Source of the DNA: Actinomycetes bacterium
GTDB taxonomy: Bacteria; Actinomycetota; Acidimicrobiia; Acidimicrobiales; SZUA-35
Reading direction: 5' to 3'
Assembly: GCA_024280015.1 (NCBI GenBank)
Contig: JAJRQY010000018.1
Coordinates: 1-64,000 of the forward strand
Length of the DNA: 64,000 nt
Shown: piece after piece, positions 7,397 through 17,700 of the stretch
How the letters are laid out: each line of letters starts with the position of its first letter
How positions within the stretch are numbered: position 1 is the stretch's first letter
Position numbers and translations under genes: made by a program
The notes under the pieces: model-generated
The model's input: the letters and a program-made list of their open reading frames with translations, nothing else
Told to the model about the DNA's origin: nothing
The model's database searches: none

Positions 7397-8068
7397 ATGG
7401 CCCAACTGATACACGCAACCGACTTTGATCAGAGTCCGGGGCTGACTGACTGGCGGTACCTGTTTGGGAGGATTGAGGCCCAGTTTCGGGCCGGATCATT
7501 CGACGGAGCGACCGCCTTTGCTCACCGAGTGGCTGAGGCCGCCAACGCCGCTGATCATCACCCCGACATAGATATTCGCTACCCGGACCGGGTCTTCATC
7601 GCCTTGATGACCCATGCTGCCAATGGGTTGACCGATCTCGACCTGACACTTGCCCGAACGATCTCGGACCTCGCGGTCCAGCTGGCAGTGGTGTGCGAAC
7701 CATCTCCAGTCAGTCGGGTCGAAGTGGCCATTGACGCCATGGACATCGATGCTGTTCGCCCGTTTTGGCAGGCGGTACTGGGGTATGTGGAAGCGGCCCC
7801 CGAAGCTGATGGAACGATCGAAGTCTTGGTTGACCCGAACCGGATTGGCCCCGCCTTCTGGTTCCAGCAGATGGACAAGCCCCGCTTGCAGCGCAACAGA
7901 ATCCACTTGGATGTGGCTGTTCCCCATGACCAGGCCGAAGCCCGAGTCGCCGCTGCAATTGCCGCTGGTGGGCATCTGGTCTCGGATCGTCGGGCCCGGG
8001 CCTTCTGGATCCTGGCCGATCCCGAAGGCAACGAAGCGTGCATCTGTACCTGGCAAGATCGGGACTAG
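7397..8068 (+). CDS. Pterin-4a-carbinolamine dehydratase-like/VOC domain fusion
   Basis: A 223-residue protein with two parts. Residues about 15-98 resemble pterin-4a-carbinolamine dehydratase (DCoH): the motif DHHPDIDIRYPDRVFIALMT followed by GLTDLDLTLA holds the histidines expected in the active site. Residues about 105-223 form a glyoxalase-like VOC domain (VEVAIDAMDIDAVRPFWQAV, then RIHLDVAVPHDQAEARV, ending DPEGNEACIC). Such fusions occur in actinobacteria. A role in pterin recycling is possible, but no aromatic amino acid hydroxylase is nearby, so the substrate is open. Confidence 0.8.
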   Translation: MAQLIHATDFDQSPGLTDWRYLFGRIEAQFRAGSFDGATAFAHRVAEAANAADHHPDIDIRYPDRVFIALMTHAANGLTDLDLTLARTISDLAVQLAVVCEPSPVSRVEVAIDAMDIDAVRPFWQAVLGYVEAAPEADGTIEVLVDPNRIGPAFWFQQMDKPRLQRNRIHLDVAVPHDQAEARVAAAIAAGGHLVSDRRARAFWILADPEGNEACICTWQDRD

Positions 8069-8094
8069 ACCGGCCTAGATCTGGATCAGGGGAG

Positions 8095-9318
8095 TCACGG
8101 CCTGCGGTTGACTGACGAAGCTGGCTCGATGGTGAGCCACAAGAGCGGGAGACTGGCGCCAGCGAGGGACCCGGCGACCAAAAGGCTGATCTGGATGGAC
8201 GCGATCTCGGCGGTTAGGGCACCAAGGATGGTGCCGACCGCAGCGGCGGCGAGCACGATGGTCTTGTAGGCGCCAGTAACCCGACCAAGTAGATGGTTTG
8301 GTGTGAGGCGTTGACGGGCAGAAACCGCGAACACATTCCAAACAGCAAAGGCCCCGCTCGTGGTGATCAAGACGACGACGGTGGTCATTGTCGTTGGGCG
8401 CGAACCAAGACCAATAAGGGAGATGGCCATGGTGGCGAACACGCCAACGGTGACATGTCGCAGCTGGAGTCCGGAGAACCGGTCGGCGATGAAGCTTCCG
8501 GCCAAGCCGCCAACCGCACCACCGGCCAACAAGAAGCCAAAGGCAAAATCAGGATGACCAAGCACTGATTTGTTCAGGATGACCAGGAGGGCAAACCAGG
8601 CGCCGTCGATCGCGATCAACAGAGCGCTGGCCATGGTGACTGAGCGCAATGGTTGTGAGTGGGACAGATAGACCAGACCGTCACGCATCCGACCAGAATC
8701 TGCGTCGATGTCCGCGTGTCCAGGCGGGAACACCTCAGAAACGGGATGCAGCATCGGTAGGCCAGCTAGGAGCAGAACCGATGCCGCCAGGAGACCGGCA
8801 TTGCTGATGAAGGGGACTGCGAGCCCAAGCCCGAACAGGACAGACCCGAGGGCGGGGCCGATGAACTCATTTCCCAGAATCTCTGATGCCACCATCCGGC
8901 TATTGGCCTGTTCTAACTGGGAGGAATCCACCACCGAAGGAACCAGCGTGCTCAAGGAGTTGTCCGCCAATACTTCCGTTGCTCCAAGCACGAAGGCCGC
9001 CACCATGAGCAGCGGAATCGTGGCCCAGCCGCTGAGGACGAAAGCGGCCAAACCCAACAGCAGAATCGAACGCATAGCGTTCGTTGCTTGGGTCAAGAGT
9101 CGCCGATCGAAGCGGTCAGAAAGCCAGCCAGCCCACAATCCGAACAGGGGCCCTGGCACAAGTCCAGCAGTAGCAACGAGCCCGACCTGGAATGGGCTAG
9201 TGGTCAATGTCACTGCCAGAAGAGGGAAGGCGGCCAGGCGGATGCCATCGCTCAGGTTCGACAGGGCCGAGGCGCCAAGAACACGTCGGTAGGGACCGGG
9301 AAGAACAGCCGCCGCCAC
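8095..9318 (-). CDS. MFS transporter
   Basis: A 407-residue major facilitator protein with about 12 hydrophobic segments. The cytoplasmic loop motif between helices 2 and 3 is present in the form GLWAGWLSDRFDRRLL, and a second half begins near residue 215. It resembles the drug-efflux-like MFS_3 group. The GTG start lies three bases after the stop of the nitronate monooxygenase gene, so the two are probably one operon and the transporter may export a related or toxic compound. The substrate cannot be read from sequence. Confidence 0.85.
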   Translation of the reverse strand: MAAAVLPGPYRRVLGASALSNLSDGIRLAAFPLLAVTLTTSPFQVGLVATAGLVPGPLFGLWAGWLSDRFDRRLLTQATNAMRSILLLGLAAFVLSGWATIPLLMVAAFVLGATEVLADNSLSTLVPSVVDSSQLEQANSRMVASEILGNEFIGPALGSVLFGLGLAVPFISNAGLLAASVLLLAGLPMLHPVSEVFPPGHADIDADSGRMRDGLVYLSHSQPLRSVTMASALLIAIDGAWFALLVILNKSVLGHPDFAFGFLLAGGAVGGLAGSFIADRFSGLQLRHVTVGVFATMAISLIGLGSRPTTMTTVVVLITTSGAFAVWNVFAVSARQRLTPNHLLGRVTGAYKTIVLAAAAVGTILGALTAEIASIQISLLVAGSLAGASLPLLWLTIEPASSVNRRP

Positions 9319-9321
9319 GGT

Positions 9322-10767
9322 CTAGTCCTGTGCCGGACCAACTATGGATCGCACCACATCGACCGCGCTATAGCTGGTTGATCCTTCGGGCACAAAGCGC
9401 GAGATCAACTCAACATCGTCACCCGAAGTGACCAGTTGATTCTCGATGTCTCCATTGACTTGAACCTGCGGCATGCCAATGGCCGAAGACAGGGCATTGC
9501 AGACGCAACCTCGGCCAACGGTGTCATCGATGTCGCCCCCCTTCTTCACGAAATCTTCGATGGGTTCTGACGCACAGCGCCATCCAATTCGACCATTTTC
9601 TCGCTTGTATGCGTGACGCAAGTAACCAAGGTCACAGACACGTTCTCGGGCCAGGTAGAGCTTGGGATTAGCCAGCGTTTCTTCGATCTGGACGACCTTG
9701 AAGGGGAAGCCAGTTGGCGATACCCGGGCATCGGTTTTGATCTTGGCCGTACCGTCGGCGGACATGGCAAGCACCCGCTCCTTGATCGCGTCTGTGAAGC
9801 CGGACTCTTCGCTGTAGGCGAACGCCGTTCCGACCTGGATGCCGACTGCTCCCAGAGACCTGGCTTTGGCTAGACCCTCAGCTGAGGCATAGCTTCCGGC
9901 TAGCCAGAACGGGCGGCCGACTTCGGCAATCTTGTCCAGATTGGGAACGTCGCGCTCGCCATAGATCGGCTCGCCCTTTTCGCTGATCTGCATCTTGCCC
10001 CGAGGAGGAGCATTGTGGCCACCAGCGGTCGGGCCTTCAACAATGAAACCATCCACATAGCCCGACGCCTTGGTGGCCAGGCGTTTGGCCAGGATCTCTG
10101 AAGAGATAATGGCCAAGAATTTGGGTCGAGCCATGGTGTGGGGCGCAGCCGCTTCATCGTCGCCCCAGAAGGTTCGAGGATCAAAGGTCATGACGAAGTT
10201 GTCTTCGCGGGTTGCACCCTTGACGTCGAGGCGAAGATCTGCGGGCTTGCCTTCGGAGAAGAGGTCCATGATTCCGGGGAAAGCGCCAGGGATTCCAGCA
10301 CCGACCAGGATGAAGTCGACCCCGGCCAACATGACCCCGTAGATGGCGGCCAGATTGGGAGCTTGTACCTTCTCCAGGAAGTTGACTCCGACCACACCGT
10401 CGTGGCCTTCCTTGGCCAACCAGACTTCGACGAAACTGGCGGCAACGATCAGTTCGTTGACCTGCTGGGATGGCCGGTGGGACATCATTGGACGCTGGGT
10501 GAACCGGTCGTTCGGTCCCTTGCCCCCCTCGACGTAGTAAAGATCAAGAATTCGCTCGGCAACGCCTTCGACTGGGAACGCAGCCAAGGCCCGCCGAGAC
10601 GAACCGTCGAGATCGCCCATCTCCAGGCGGCGCGAGAGCACAACATCGAGGGCGACGCCAGACACTACTCCCATCTGGCCCTCCATCGAAACGGTCTTGG
10701 CCAGTGTCCAGTTGGACACGCCAATTCCCATGCCGCCCTGGATAAGACAAGGAAGTGTTTCAGTCAC
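9322..10767 (-). CDS. Nitronate monooxygenase (2-nitropropane dioxygenase family)
   Basis: An FMN-dependent TIM-barrel protein of 481 residues, longer than the usual 320-360. Family signs are IQGGMGIGVSNWTLAKTVS at the N-terminus, IVEGPTAGGHNAP around residue 240 and LAGSYASAEGLAKARSLGAVGIQVGTAF around 290-320. The extra C-terminal 120 residues carry several cysteines (GWRCASEPI, GCVCNALSS) and could hold a structural or cofactor role. Known members oxidise propionate-3-nitronate or act as enoyl reductases, so the exact reaction is uncertain. GTG start; operon with the MFS gene. Confidence 0.82.
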   Translation of the reverse strand: MTETLPCLIQGGMGIGVSNWTLAKTVSMEGQMGVVSGVALDVVLSRRLEMGDLDGSSRRALAAFPVEGVAERILDLYYVEGGKGPNDRFTQRPMMSHRPSQQVNELIVAASFVEVWLAKEGHDGVVGVNFLEKVQAPNLAAIYGVMLAGVDFILVGAGIPGAFPGIMDLFSEGKPADLRLDVKGATREDNFVMTFDPRTFWGDDEAAAPHTMARPKFLAIISSEILAKRLATKASGYVDGFIVEGPTAGGHNAPPRGKMQISEKGEPIYGERDVPNLDKIAEVGRPFWLAGSYASAEGLAKARSLGAVGIQVGTAFAYSEESGFTDAIKERVLAMSADGTAKIKTDARVSPTGFPFKVVQIEETLANPKLYLARERVCDLGYLRHAYKRENGRIGWRCASEPIEDFVKKGGDIDDTVGRGCVCNALSSAIGMPQVQVNGDIENQLVTSGDDVELISRFVPEGSTSYSAVDVVRSIVGPAQD

Positions 10768-10802
10768 GGGCAGGAGTGTAGTGAGACAATAGAGTCACGG
10801 GT

Positions 10803-11300
10803 ATGAACACGTGGCATCTGGCCGAGCTCAACATCTCCCGCCTTCTTCAACCATTGGACCATCCAGAAACAGCAGACTTCCTGGAAGGAATTGCGCCAAT
10901 TAACGAACTGGCCGAATCGGCGCCGGGGTTTGTTTGGCGACTCAAGGATGAGGATGGGGCCTCATCGTCCTTTGTCAATATTCCCGGCGTTGATGACCCA
11001 AATGTGGTCGTCAACTATTCGATCTGGGAAGACTTGGAAACCCTCTTTGAGTTCGTCATGAAGAGTGGTCATGTCGACTTCTTCCGTCGACGTCGGGACT
11101 GGATGGAGAAGAACGTTGAGGCGGCGACGGTTTGTTGGTGGATTCCGGCTGGAACGGTGCCCTCGCTGGCTGAAGCCATGGACCACCTTGAGAGCTTGCG
11201 GCAAAACGGTCCAAGCGACGATGGTTGGCCCATGCAAGAGCGCCGACAACCCCCACAGGCGACAGCTCCACCGACACCGACAAGAGTGATCGAGTCGTGA
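10803..11300 (+). CDS. DUF3291-family protein
   Basis: A 165-residue protein matching the DUF3291 pattern: HLAELNISRLLQPLDHPE at the start, ELAESAPGFVWRLKDEDG, then NYSIWEDLETLFEFVMKSGH and a WWIPAG motif near residue 115. The fold is probably a dimeric alpha/beta barrel like that of antibiotic-biosynthesis monooxygenases, and the function is unknown. Its stop overlaps the GTG start of the following hydrolase (GTGA), so the pair is translationally coupled. Confidence 0.82.
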   Translation: MNTWHLAELNISRLLQPLDHPETADFLEGIAPINELAESAPGFVWRLKDEDGASSSFVNIPGVDDPNVVVNYSIWEDLETLFEFVMKSGHVDFFRRRRDWMEKNVEAATVCWWIPAGTVPSLAEAMDHLESLRQNGPSDDGWPMQERRQPPQATAPPTPTRVIES

Positions 11301-12235
11301 TAAAGGTCGGATTCGCGGGGCCGGCGCTTCTCGCCACCGGTGCAACCGCTTGGACAATCCAACATCGTCGATCCGAAGCGGTGAGCAACTGGAGCCAGTC
11401 GCGATTGTCGCCGGCCACTCGGTCTCCGATCTATTCACGGGCCGAGGGTGATGGCGATCAGGCGGTCATTCTTCTTCATGGACTGGTCTCAACTGGTGAA
11501 GTCTTTGGCGCAGGTTTCGATGAGCTTGCCATCGAGAACATGCTCGTGGTTCCCGATCTACTTGGCTTCGGCCGATCACTGGATGACGAGCGGGGCGAAT
11601 TCACTGTCGATGATCACCTGGATGCCCTCGACTTGATGGCGGAGGAAGTTGGGCTGTTCGACAAACGCTGGATCATCGGCGCTCACTCCATGGGGTCAGC
11701 CGTCGCCTTGGCTTGGGCCAATCGTCACCAAGATCGGGTCGAACGAGTGATCTGCTGGGGTGCGCCAGTGTATTCCACGCCCGAAGCGGCAAGGAGCAAG
11801 ATCTCTGGCAGCATCATGGCCCGGCTCTTTGCCCTCGACACGGGCTTGGCCGAGCGAGCGTGCATGCTGTCGTGCCGCCATCGGGAGCTTGCCGGTTGGC
11901 TGACTGCGGGACTACAGCCGAGCCTGCCTGTGCCCATTGCCCGGACCGTGTCTCAGCACTCGTGGCCGGCCTACCGAGATGCCATGCACAACCTTGTTAT
12001 TCAAACGGATTGGAAACAACAGCTACGCAGTCTTGATGAATACGGGATCACGGTTGAGTTGTACTGGGGATCCAATGATCACGTTGGTGACTGGCCCTAC
12101 GCTAGGACACTGGTCGAGGACAGTGAGAACTTGAGATTGTCGATCATTCAAGACGTCGACCATCACGTGCCGATGAGCAATCCGTCACTCTGTGTTGAGC
12201 ACCTGGTCAGACAGCGACAAGAACTGGCTGGCTAA
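11297..12235 (+). CDS. Alpha/beta hydrolase
   Basis: A 312-residue hydrolase starting at a GTG that overlaps the DUF3291 stop by four bases. An in-frame ATG at 11225 would lie deep inside the upstream gene and is rejected. The N-terminus has one hydrophobic stretch (GFAGPALLATGATAWTI), suggesting membrane anchoring. The catalytic set is visible: oxyanion region LLHGLVSTGE, nucleophile elbow GAHSMGSA, an acid in GSNDHVGD and a histidine in DVDHHVPM. The substrate is unknown. Confidence 0.85.
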   Translation: MIKVGFAGPALLATGATAWTIQHRRSEAVSNWSQSRLSPATRSPIYSRAEGDGDQAVILLHGLVSTGEVFGAGFDELAIENMLVVPDLLGFGRSLDDERGEFTVDDHLDALDLMAEEVGLFDKRWIIGAHSMGSAVALAWANRHQDRVERVICWGAPVYSTPEAARSKISGSIMARLFALDTGLAERACMLSCRHRELAGWLTAGLQPSLPVPIARTVSQHSWPAYRDAMHNLVIQTDWKQQLRSLDEYGITVELYWGSNDHVGDWPYARTLVEDSENLRLSIIQDVDHHVPMSNPSLCVEHLVRQRQELAG

Positions 12236-12530
12236 CAAAGGCAGCACCAACTGTTCGTTCGATAGCCACAATGTCGGCGGTTCGGTAGGACGAGACACGG
12301 GTAGCCCACGAATCCAGAGTTTGGCGACTGGATCCGGTGGAGAAGAAGGTGGTTAGCGGCCCTTCGGGTTGGTAGCTGGTGGCATTGCTGATCTCGATCT
12401 GCTTGCCGTCCTTCAGCGTGATACTGAAGATGATGGCGTCAAGGTCAAGAATGGGTTGGCTGGCTGAGTCGGTTGGTGTGGCTGGATCATTGGCACTGAT
12501 TTCATACATCGTGTTCTCCCCGAACATCAC
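12207..12530 (-). CDS. Hypothetical protein, 107 residues
   Basis: A small acidic protein with no family I recognise. It begins MMFGENTMYEISAND (three possible ATG starts) and contains a Thr/Pro/Ala/Ser stretch and the segment IIFSITLKDGKQIEISNATSYQ, which reads like a beta-hairpin. Its 3' end overlaps the convergent hydrolase gene by 29 bases. It lies downstream of the TauD-type gene on the same strand. Conservation would be needed to be sure it is expressed. Confidence 0.5.
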   Translation of the reverse strand: MMFGENTMYEISANDPATPTDSASQPILDLDAIIFSITLKDGKQIEISNATSYQPEGPLTTFFSTGSSRQTLDSWATRVSSYRTADIVAIERTVGAAFVSQPVLVAV

Positions 12531-12596
12531 TGGTTGATGAGCACACTCTGACGAGGGGGTGTGACATTGGTCGACCGGTGAGGAAGCTGGGTCGAG

Positions 12597-13751
12597 CTAG
12601 GCCAGGCTTCGACCGAGCACGCGGAGGGTGGAATAGACCTCATCCTGGTCGATGTACATGCCCCGCAATACTCGCGAGCCCTCTGATGGTGCGAATGCGT
12701 CGCGTCCGTGCAGGACACGACGATTGTCAAAGCCAACAATGTCTCCTGGGGTGAAAGGGAATCGCATCTGGAAACGATCATCATGGGCCAGGTCGGAAAA
12801 CACCTTCATCGCCGCATACGCCCGAGGTATGTCGCCCTCAGCCATGTCGGGGAATGCCCGCACGGGATAGAAGGCCCGCAGAGTCAGGGGTTGGTCGGGC
12901 CCACCATGATCGATCATTGGACCACTCCAGCGATGATCGCAGTCCGGTGAGCGGTTGAAGAAGATCCAATGCAGGTCGGTTAGGGCCGCATAGGCCTCTG
13001 GATGATGCTCGATCAGCTCAGCCACAATGGCCTCACCGTCGGTCATGCGTGACCAGCCACCAGCGACGGTGTTTTCGACACAATGGAGGAACTGGAAACC
13101 GGGAGGGGTTTCTCTGGTCGGCAGGTCGGTGTGTTGGCCAAGGTTGAGGCCGGTGTAGGCGGTGGAATCACGCTCGACCTTGGCTTCAACGGTGAAGGTT
13201 GAACCAAAATTGGTGGAACGCAGAGGGCCAATCTTGGCCGCTAGATTCTTGACGAATGACCGGTCGGTCGGAGTCTGAGTCATGCGAGCCACGCCATAGC
13301 GGGCCAGATCGCTTAGCCAGTGATACATAACCGCCGAGTCCTCGAGAACACGGGATCCGTTGGTGGTTGGCGGCTCACTGATAACGGATGTATCCCACTG
13401 TTGTCTGGTCGGCAGATACGAGCCTGGTCGGTGTTTGCCATCAGCGACGTGACGCAGCCAGCCCGGATGGAGCATGGCCTGCTCACCATCGACCCAGGTG
13501 AGATGGAGTGAGCCGTCCTTGCTCACGTCGGCGAAGCTCAGGCGACTCTGGTCAGCAATTGCGCTGGGGTCGATGATTGACTCGCGGGAGGTCCTATCGA
13601 AACCCCGCCCCGGCGTGTTTTCGGTGAGCCAAAATCGATGGGCCCGCAAGGTCAGGCCGTCGGGCCACCCAAGCTGGACCCAGTCACCATCCAGCTCGGC
13701 TGAGGCCAGCTCAGTTTGGGGATAGCTATAGAAGTCGGGGGTCAAGGTCAC
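12597..13751 (-). CDS. Gamma-butyrobetaine-hydroxylase-like TauD/TfdA dioxygenase
   Basis: A 384-residue Fe(II)/2-oxoglutarate dioxygenase. Residues about 20-100 look like the DUF971-type N-terminal domain of gamma-butyrobetaine/trimethyllysine hydroxylases (LGWPDGLTLRAHRFWLTENT). The catalytic jelly-roll follows, with the metal triad visible as HTD in LGQHTDLPT and the distal His in DNRRVLHGRDAF, plus a conserved Arg shortly after. Expected substrates are quaternary-ammonium acids such as gamma-butyrobetaine or a trimethylammonium phosphonate, but this is inference. The GTG start overlaps the stop of the upstream short HAD gene (GTGA). Confidence 0.82.
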   Translation of the reverse strand: MTLTPDFYSYPQTELASAELDGDWVQLGWPDGLTLRAHRFWLTENTPGRGFDRTSRESIIDPSAIADQSRLSFADVSKDGSLHLTWVDGEQAMLHPGWLRHVADGKHRPGSYLPTRQQWDTSVISEPPTTNGSRVLEDSAVMYHWLSDLARYGVARMTQTPTDRSFVKNLAAKIGPLRSTNFGSTFTVEAKVERDSTAYTGLNLGQHTDLPTRETPPGFQFLHCVENTVAGGWSRMTDGEAIVAELIEHHPEAYAALTDLHWIFFNRSPDCDHRWSGPMIDHGGPDQPLTLRAFYPVRAFPDMAEGDIPRAYAAMKVFSDLAHDDRFQMRFPFTPGDIVGFDNRRVLHGRDAFAPSEGSRVLRGMYIDQDEVYSTLRVLGRSLA

Positions 13752-14125
13752 AAGAACTCCAAGATGTCAGCCCAGCCACCAAGGTGCGGCGGATCGATCA
13801 GATGATTCGCTGCTGCCACCGCATCAGGATGGCCGCCTCGCACGCCAACGGCTCGGGCACTTTGCTGGTGCATGGCCACGTCGTTGGCTCCGTCACCAAT
13901 GGTCACCACCTGGGTCGGGTCCAGCCCTTCGAGTGCGCAGTAAGCGAGGATGCCCGACCACTTGCTGACTCCAAGCGGGTTGATGGTGAGACCCCAACCG
14001 CCATAGGTCAGCTCCGGTGCGGCGATGGCGTTCACCCGGCCGGATTGCTGCAGCTGGGCCTCAGGAACCACCTCATCCTCGGCCCAGAGGGTGCCATCCA
14101 GGTCAGTAACTACCAGCGAGATCAT
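13748..14125 (-). pseudogene. Shortened HAD-family phosphatase lacking its middle
   Basis: A 125-residue product that keeps the first and last parts of a Cof-type HAD phosphatase. Motif I (VVTDLDGTLW) is at residues 6-15, a lysine resembling motif III is in GVSKWSGI, and motif IV is GDGANDVAMHQQ. The region expected between them, with motif II (Thr/Ser) and the cap domain and normally 120-140 residues, is absent: after VPEAQLQQ the protein jumps to a late segment. The frame is open, so this looks like an in-frame internal deletion. It may be inactive, or a minimal protein kept for coupling to the dioxygenase gene. Confidence 0.65.
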
Positions 14126-14149
14126 TGGGACTCACACTAGTCTCTGGCC

Positions 14150-14674
14150 ATGGACGCCTCGAACGAACTGATTGATCCGCCGCTATCTGGCACCGAGCGC
14201 GAGACCCTCACCACCATGTTGGACTACTACCGCCTGGTCTTACTGCGCAAGGCTGCCGGACTGGATGACCAACAGCTTCGTGTACGGCTTGGACCGTCGT
14301 CACTGACCATCGGCACCTTGCTGTATCACTCGGCCCTGGTCGAGGATCACTGGTTCCAGACCATCTGGCTTGCCGATAATACGATCGAGCCGTGGGCTAG
14401 CGGGGACTGGGACACGGACCAGGATTGGGAGATGACTCGTGCCGCTCAGCTAACCGGGGACGAGATCGAACGGCAGTACCAAGAATCCGTCGCCCGTTCG
14501 CAGTTAGCGCTGGCCGAGGCCACCGACTTGGGTGAGCTCAGCCAGGGCCAAGGCAGATCGGGCAGCTCATTCTCGATGCGCTACATCCTGGTGCACCTGA
14601 TTGAAGAGTACGCCCGCCATTGTGGCCACGCCGATCTGATTCGTGAGTCCATCGACGGTGCAACTGGCGACTAG
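14150..14674 (+). CDS. DinB/DUF664-family protein
   Basis: A 174-residue protein of the DinB-like four-helix-bundle superfamily. Typical features are ETLTTMLDYYRLVLLRKAAGL, LTIGTLLYHSALVEDHWFQ with a metal-type His, and the C-terminal YILVHLIEEYARHCGHADL, where His residues complete a putative metal site. Members include thiol-dependent transferases such as mycothiol transferases, but this one is not assignable further. It is a single gene divergent from the HAD/dioxygenase operon. Confidence 0.85.
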   Translation: MDASNELIDPPLSGTERETLTTMLDYYRLVLLRKAAGLDDQQLRVRLGPSSLTIGTLLYHSALVEDHWFQTIWLADNTIEPWASGDWDTDQDWEMTRAAQLTGDEIERQYQESVARSQLALAEATDLGELSQGQGRSGSSFSMRYILVHLIEEYARHCGHADLIRESIDGATGD

Positions 14675-14704
14675 CTGACTGGCTGGCTTATCGAATTGGC
14701 TGGG

Positions 14705-17700
14705 TCATCGAGCTGCTTGGGTCAATGAACTACTTCGCTGGCGACGGGACCAGGCCAAGACCAAGGCGCCACCAAGCAAGAGAACCAGGCCGATGAGTGG
14801 AACACGTGGCGATGACCCTGTGTAGGCCAGCTGTGGGCCTGGCCGAATCGTGACCGTCGAGCTGCTGACATTGTCGGCGGTCGCGGTCTCGTTCCGCCCG
14901 AGAACAAGACTGCGCACCTGGGTGGCGTTGGTAATAGTCACGCCCGCTCTGGTCACCTTGGTCACAACGGTGACGGCGGGAGCAGTCTGGCCGGGACTCA
15001 AGGTCGCGGCATAGTCACACGTGACCGTCCGGGTCGTCGATTCAAATCCGCAGACCCAGCCTTGGCCGCTGGCCGAAACATAGTCAAGGTCAGCGGGTAG
15101 CGCATCGGTCACGATCATTCCCGGAAGGGGCGTGGTCGAGCCATTGGTTGCCGTCAAGGTCCAGGCAACCGAGTCACCTCGAGCAATGGATGTTGAGGTG
15201 GTGGCCAGCGTCTTGTTAGCAATCAGATTGATCTTGTTGGTGATCAGACCAGCATCGATATTGCTGACCGACTGAGGACAATCGGGGAGGGCATCTCCGG
15301 CAGTACTGGCGCAAGAGGCGGTGCTGACCACGATGCTGTCGGTCACCCCAGTTACCCAATCAACGTCCGAATCCTTCGTATTGTCCGCCCCCTGGTCTTG
15401 CAGGGTCAAGGCCAAGCCCGCGGGGGGAGTGACCCGAATCGAGTACGAGCCAAGCGGCACATCATCAAACCGGTAGCTGCCGTCTGGATTGCTGACGACG
15501 GAGTCGATGGCGTTGCCAGCAGTATCCAACAACACAACAACGACGCCACCTCGGAATGTCTCGCCGCTAGTGCCGTCGGTCTGAGCGAGACCATCGGGGG
15601 CAACGTCATTCCAGATGGTTCCATCGATCGAGGCCAGTTGCTCACCAAAGTCGACGTCAGTCAATCCAGCGAGAGGCACGGAGACCGATTGGGTGTTGCG
15701 GGTGGTCGACCCGTAGCCACTGGGCTGGGTCTGAACCACTTGATAGTTTCCGGCAGCAAGGCCAGTAAAGGAATAGAACCCAGCAGCATTCGTGCTGGTC
15801 GTAGCGATGGAGTTTCCAGCAGCATCCAGCAGGGTCATCCCAACCCCTTCTATCCGCACGGTCTCCGCCGTCTCATGGACGCCACTGGCATCACGATCCA
15901 GCCAAACAATACCGCTCAACCCGGTACCGAGTTCTCCAAAGTCATAGGCAGTCGCATCCTCGCCAGCAGCAAGGGTGACAGCATCAAAAGCATCGCCAGC
16001 GGGATCAAGCGTGCCGCCGGCAGTACCGACCGTGTCCTGGCCGTCGTTGTAGTTGGCGGGTTGAGCTTCGCTAACCCGATAGGTGCCCGCAGCCAGAGCG
16101 GTGAAGGACCATTGCCCGGTCACATTGGTGGTTGTTGTGCGGTTGACCGTGTTGCCGTAGATGTCGGAGCCGGTCAGGGTGATCTCCACGCCGGCAATAC
16201 CGATCTCAGCAACTTGGCGTAAGCCATCATCGTTTACATCGTGGAAGACCTGACCAGCAAGTGAGGAGCCGGAACTGTTGGCGTACGCATCGTCGCTGTC
16301 ACTCACATCGGCCAGCTGAGTGCCGTCGGCGAGAGGAGAGGGATTGGCAGTAGCGGTGGCGGTGTTGTGGTGAACAACTCCCGCTGCTGGCGCAGGATGG
16401 TTGGCCGTGCACTGGATAGTTTCGCCTGGTTGCACAACCCCACCGGGGCAGGCAACCGCGGTGATCTGATCATCGGCTACCGAGACGGTGCTGAGAGGAA
16501 CATTGCCGGTATTGGTGACGTCGAAGGTGATGCTCATGGTTGAGCCGAGGTCGACGACAACACCCGGACTGGTGGCAGCTTCATCACCGTTGATCTTCTT
16601 CACCACTGATACTGAAGGGCTAGCGAAGAAGACACCCTGGTCGACATCGACCATGTTGAAGTTTGAAGGCAACGTTACAGACGCGGTGCCAGTCGTTGAG
16701 TCGCCATCAGAATCAACGGTCGGGTCAAGGCCAACAGACTGGAGGGTGAAGTGGGTCTCACCCAGAGTAGATACTGGGGGTAACCCGAAGGTGATGTCGT
16801 AGTTGCCGGACGGCAGTTGATCAAAGGAGTACAGGCCGAACCCGTCAGTGATGGTCGAGAGGGAGACAGCGTTGCCGTCACTATCGGTGCCGCTCAAGTT
16901 GACCGTGATTCCAGCGATTGGGTCATCACCGGCCTCGCGGATGCCATCGCCATCGACGTCGTGCCACACCAGGTTTCCAATGGATGAATCAACCACTCGC
17001 TCGGGTGCGGTGACCGGACCAACGATCTCGACCAAACCGCCGGCTCGGGCTGAGATGCTGTTTACGTAGATGTCATCGGCCGCGTTGTTTTGGGGCAGCA
17101 TGGTGATGTCGACGGTGACCTGCGAACCGGCGCCGAAGGGCCCGGGGCGACGGATACGAATGCCGGTTACTTCTGATGCAGCTTGGGGGCATGCGCTAGC
17201 CGAACCGGTACCCAAGATGACAGCACCAGCGGCTACTTGATCGCACCAGCTGGTAGAGCCTGTGGCCAGGTTCGTCACGTCGTCAGGATCGGGATGAACG
17301 GTAGCTTCTGAGGTGTAGAGCAGCTCGACGTTGGAACCACCAGCAACCACGTTGGCAGAAACGAAACTCAATGATCCGTTGTAGGCGGTACCACCCTGGC
17401 CGTTGACTGGAAGTACATCAATCACGTCGGGTGAGGTTGGTCCGGGTGTGGTGTCGAAGTTGGCGAACTCGGTACGCCAAACCAAGACGTCCGGATTGGT
17501 CTCACCGGGCCGGTTGATCTCAACCTGGGGTGTGAGCGCCCGTTTGCCCAGAGAGATGCCAGCAGGCTGGGTGACCTGAACCGAAGCAGTCGCGTCCCGC
17601 TTGTTCGTTGCAGAAGGATCACCCTCGGCAGTAACCAGGGCCCGGTTGATCAGGGTCCCAGAATCAACCAGGGGAGAGATGCGAACCGTGTACTCAATAG

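Noticed and set aside
11225-11296. Earlier ATG for the alpha/beta hydrolase
   Set aside because: It would overlap 76 bases of the DUF3291 gene, while a GTG with a GTGA overlap fits the operon style here.
15398-16222. A 274-codon frame on the plus strand
   Set aside because: It runs antisense through the SdrD-B gene, whose protein has clear domains, and its own product has no recognisable features.
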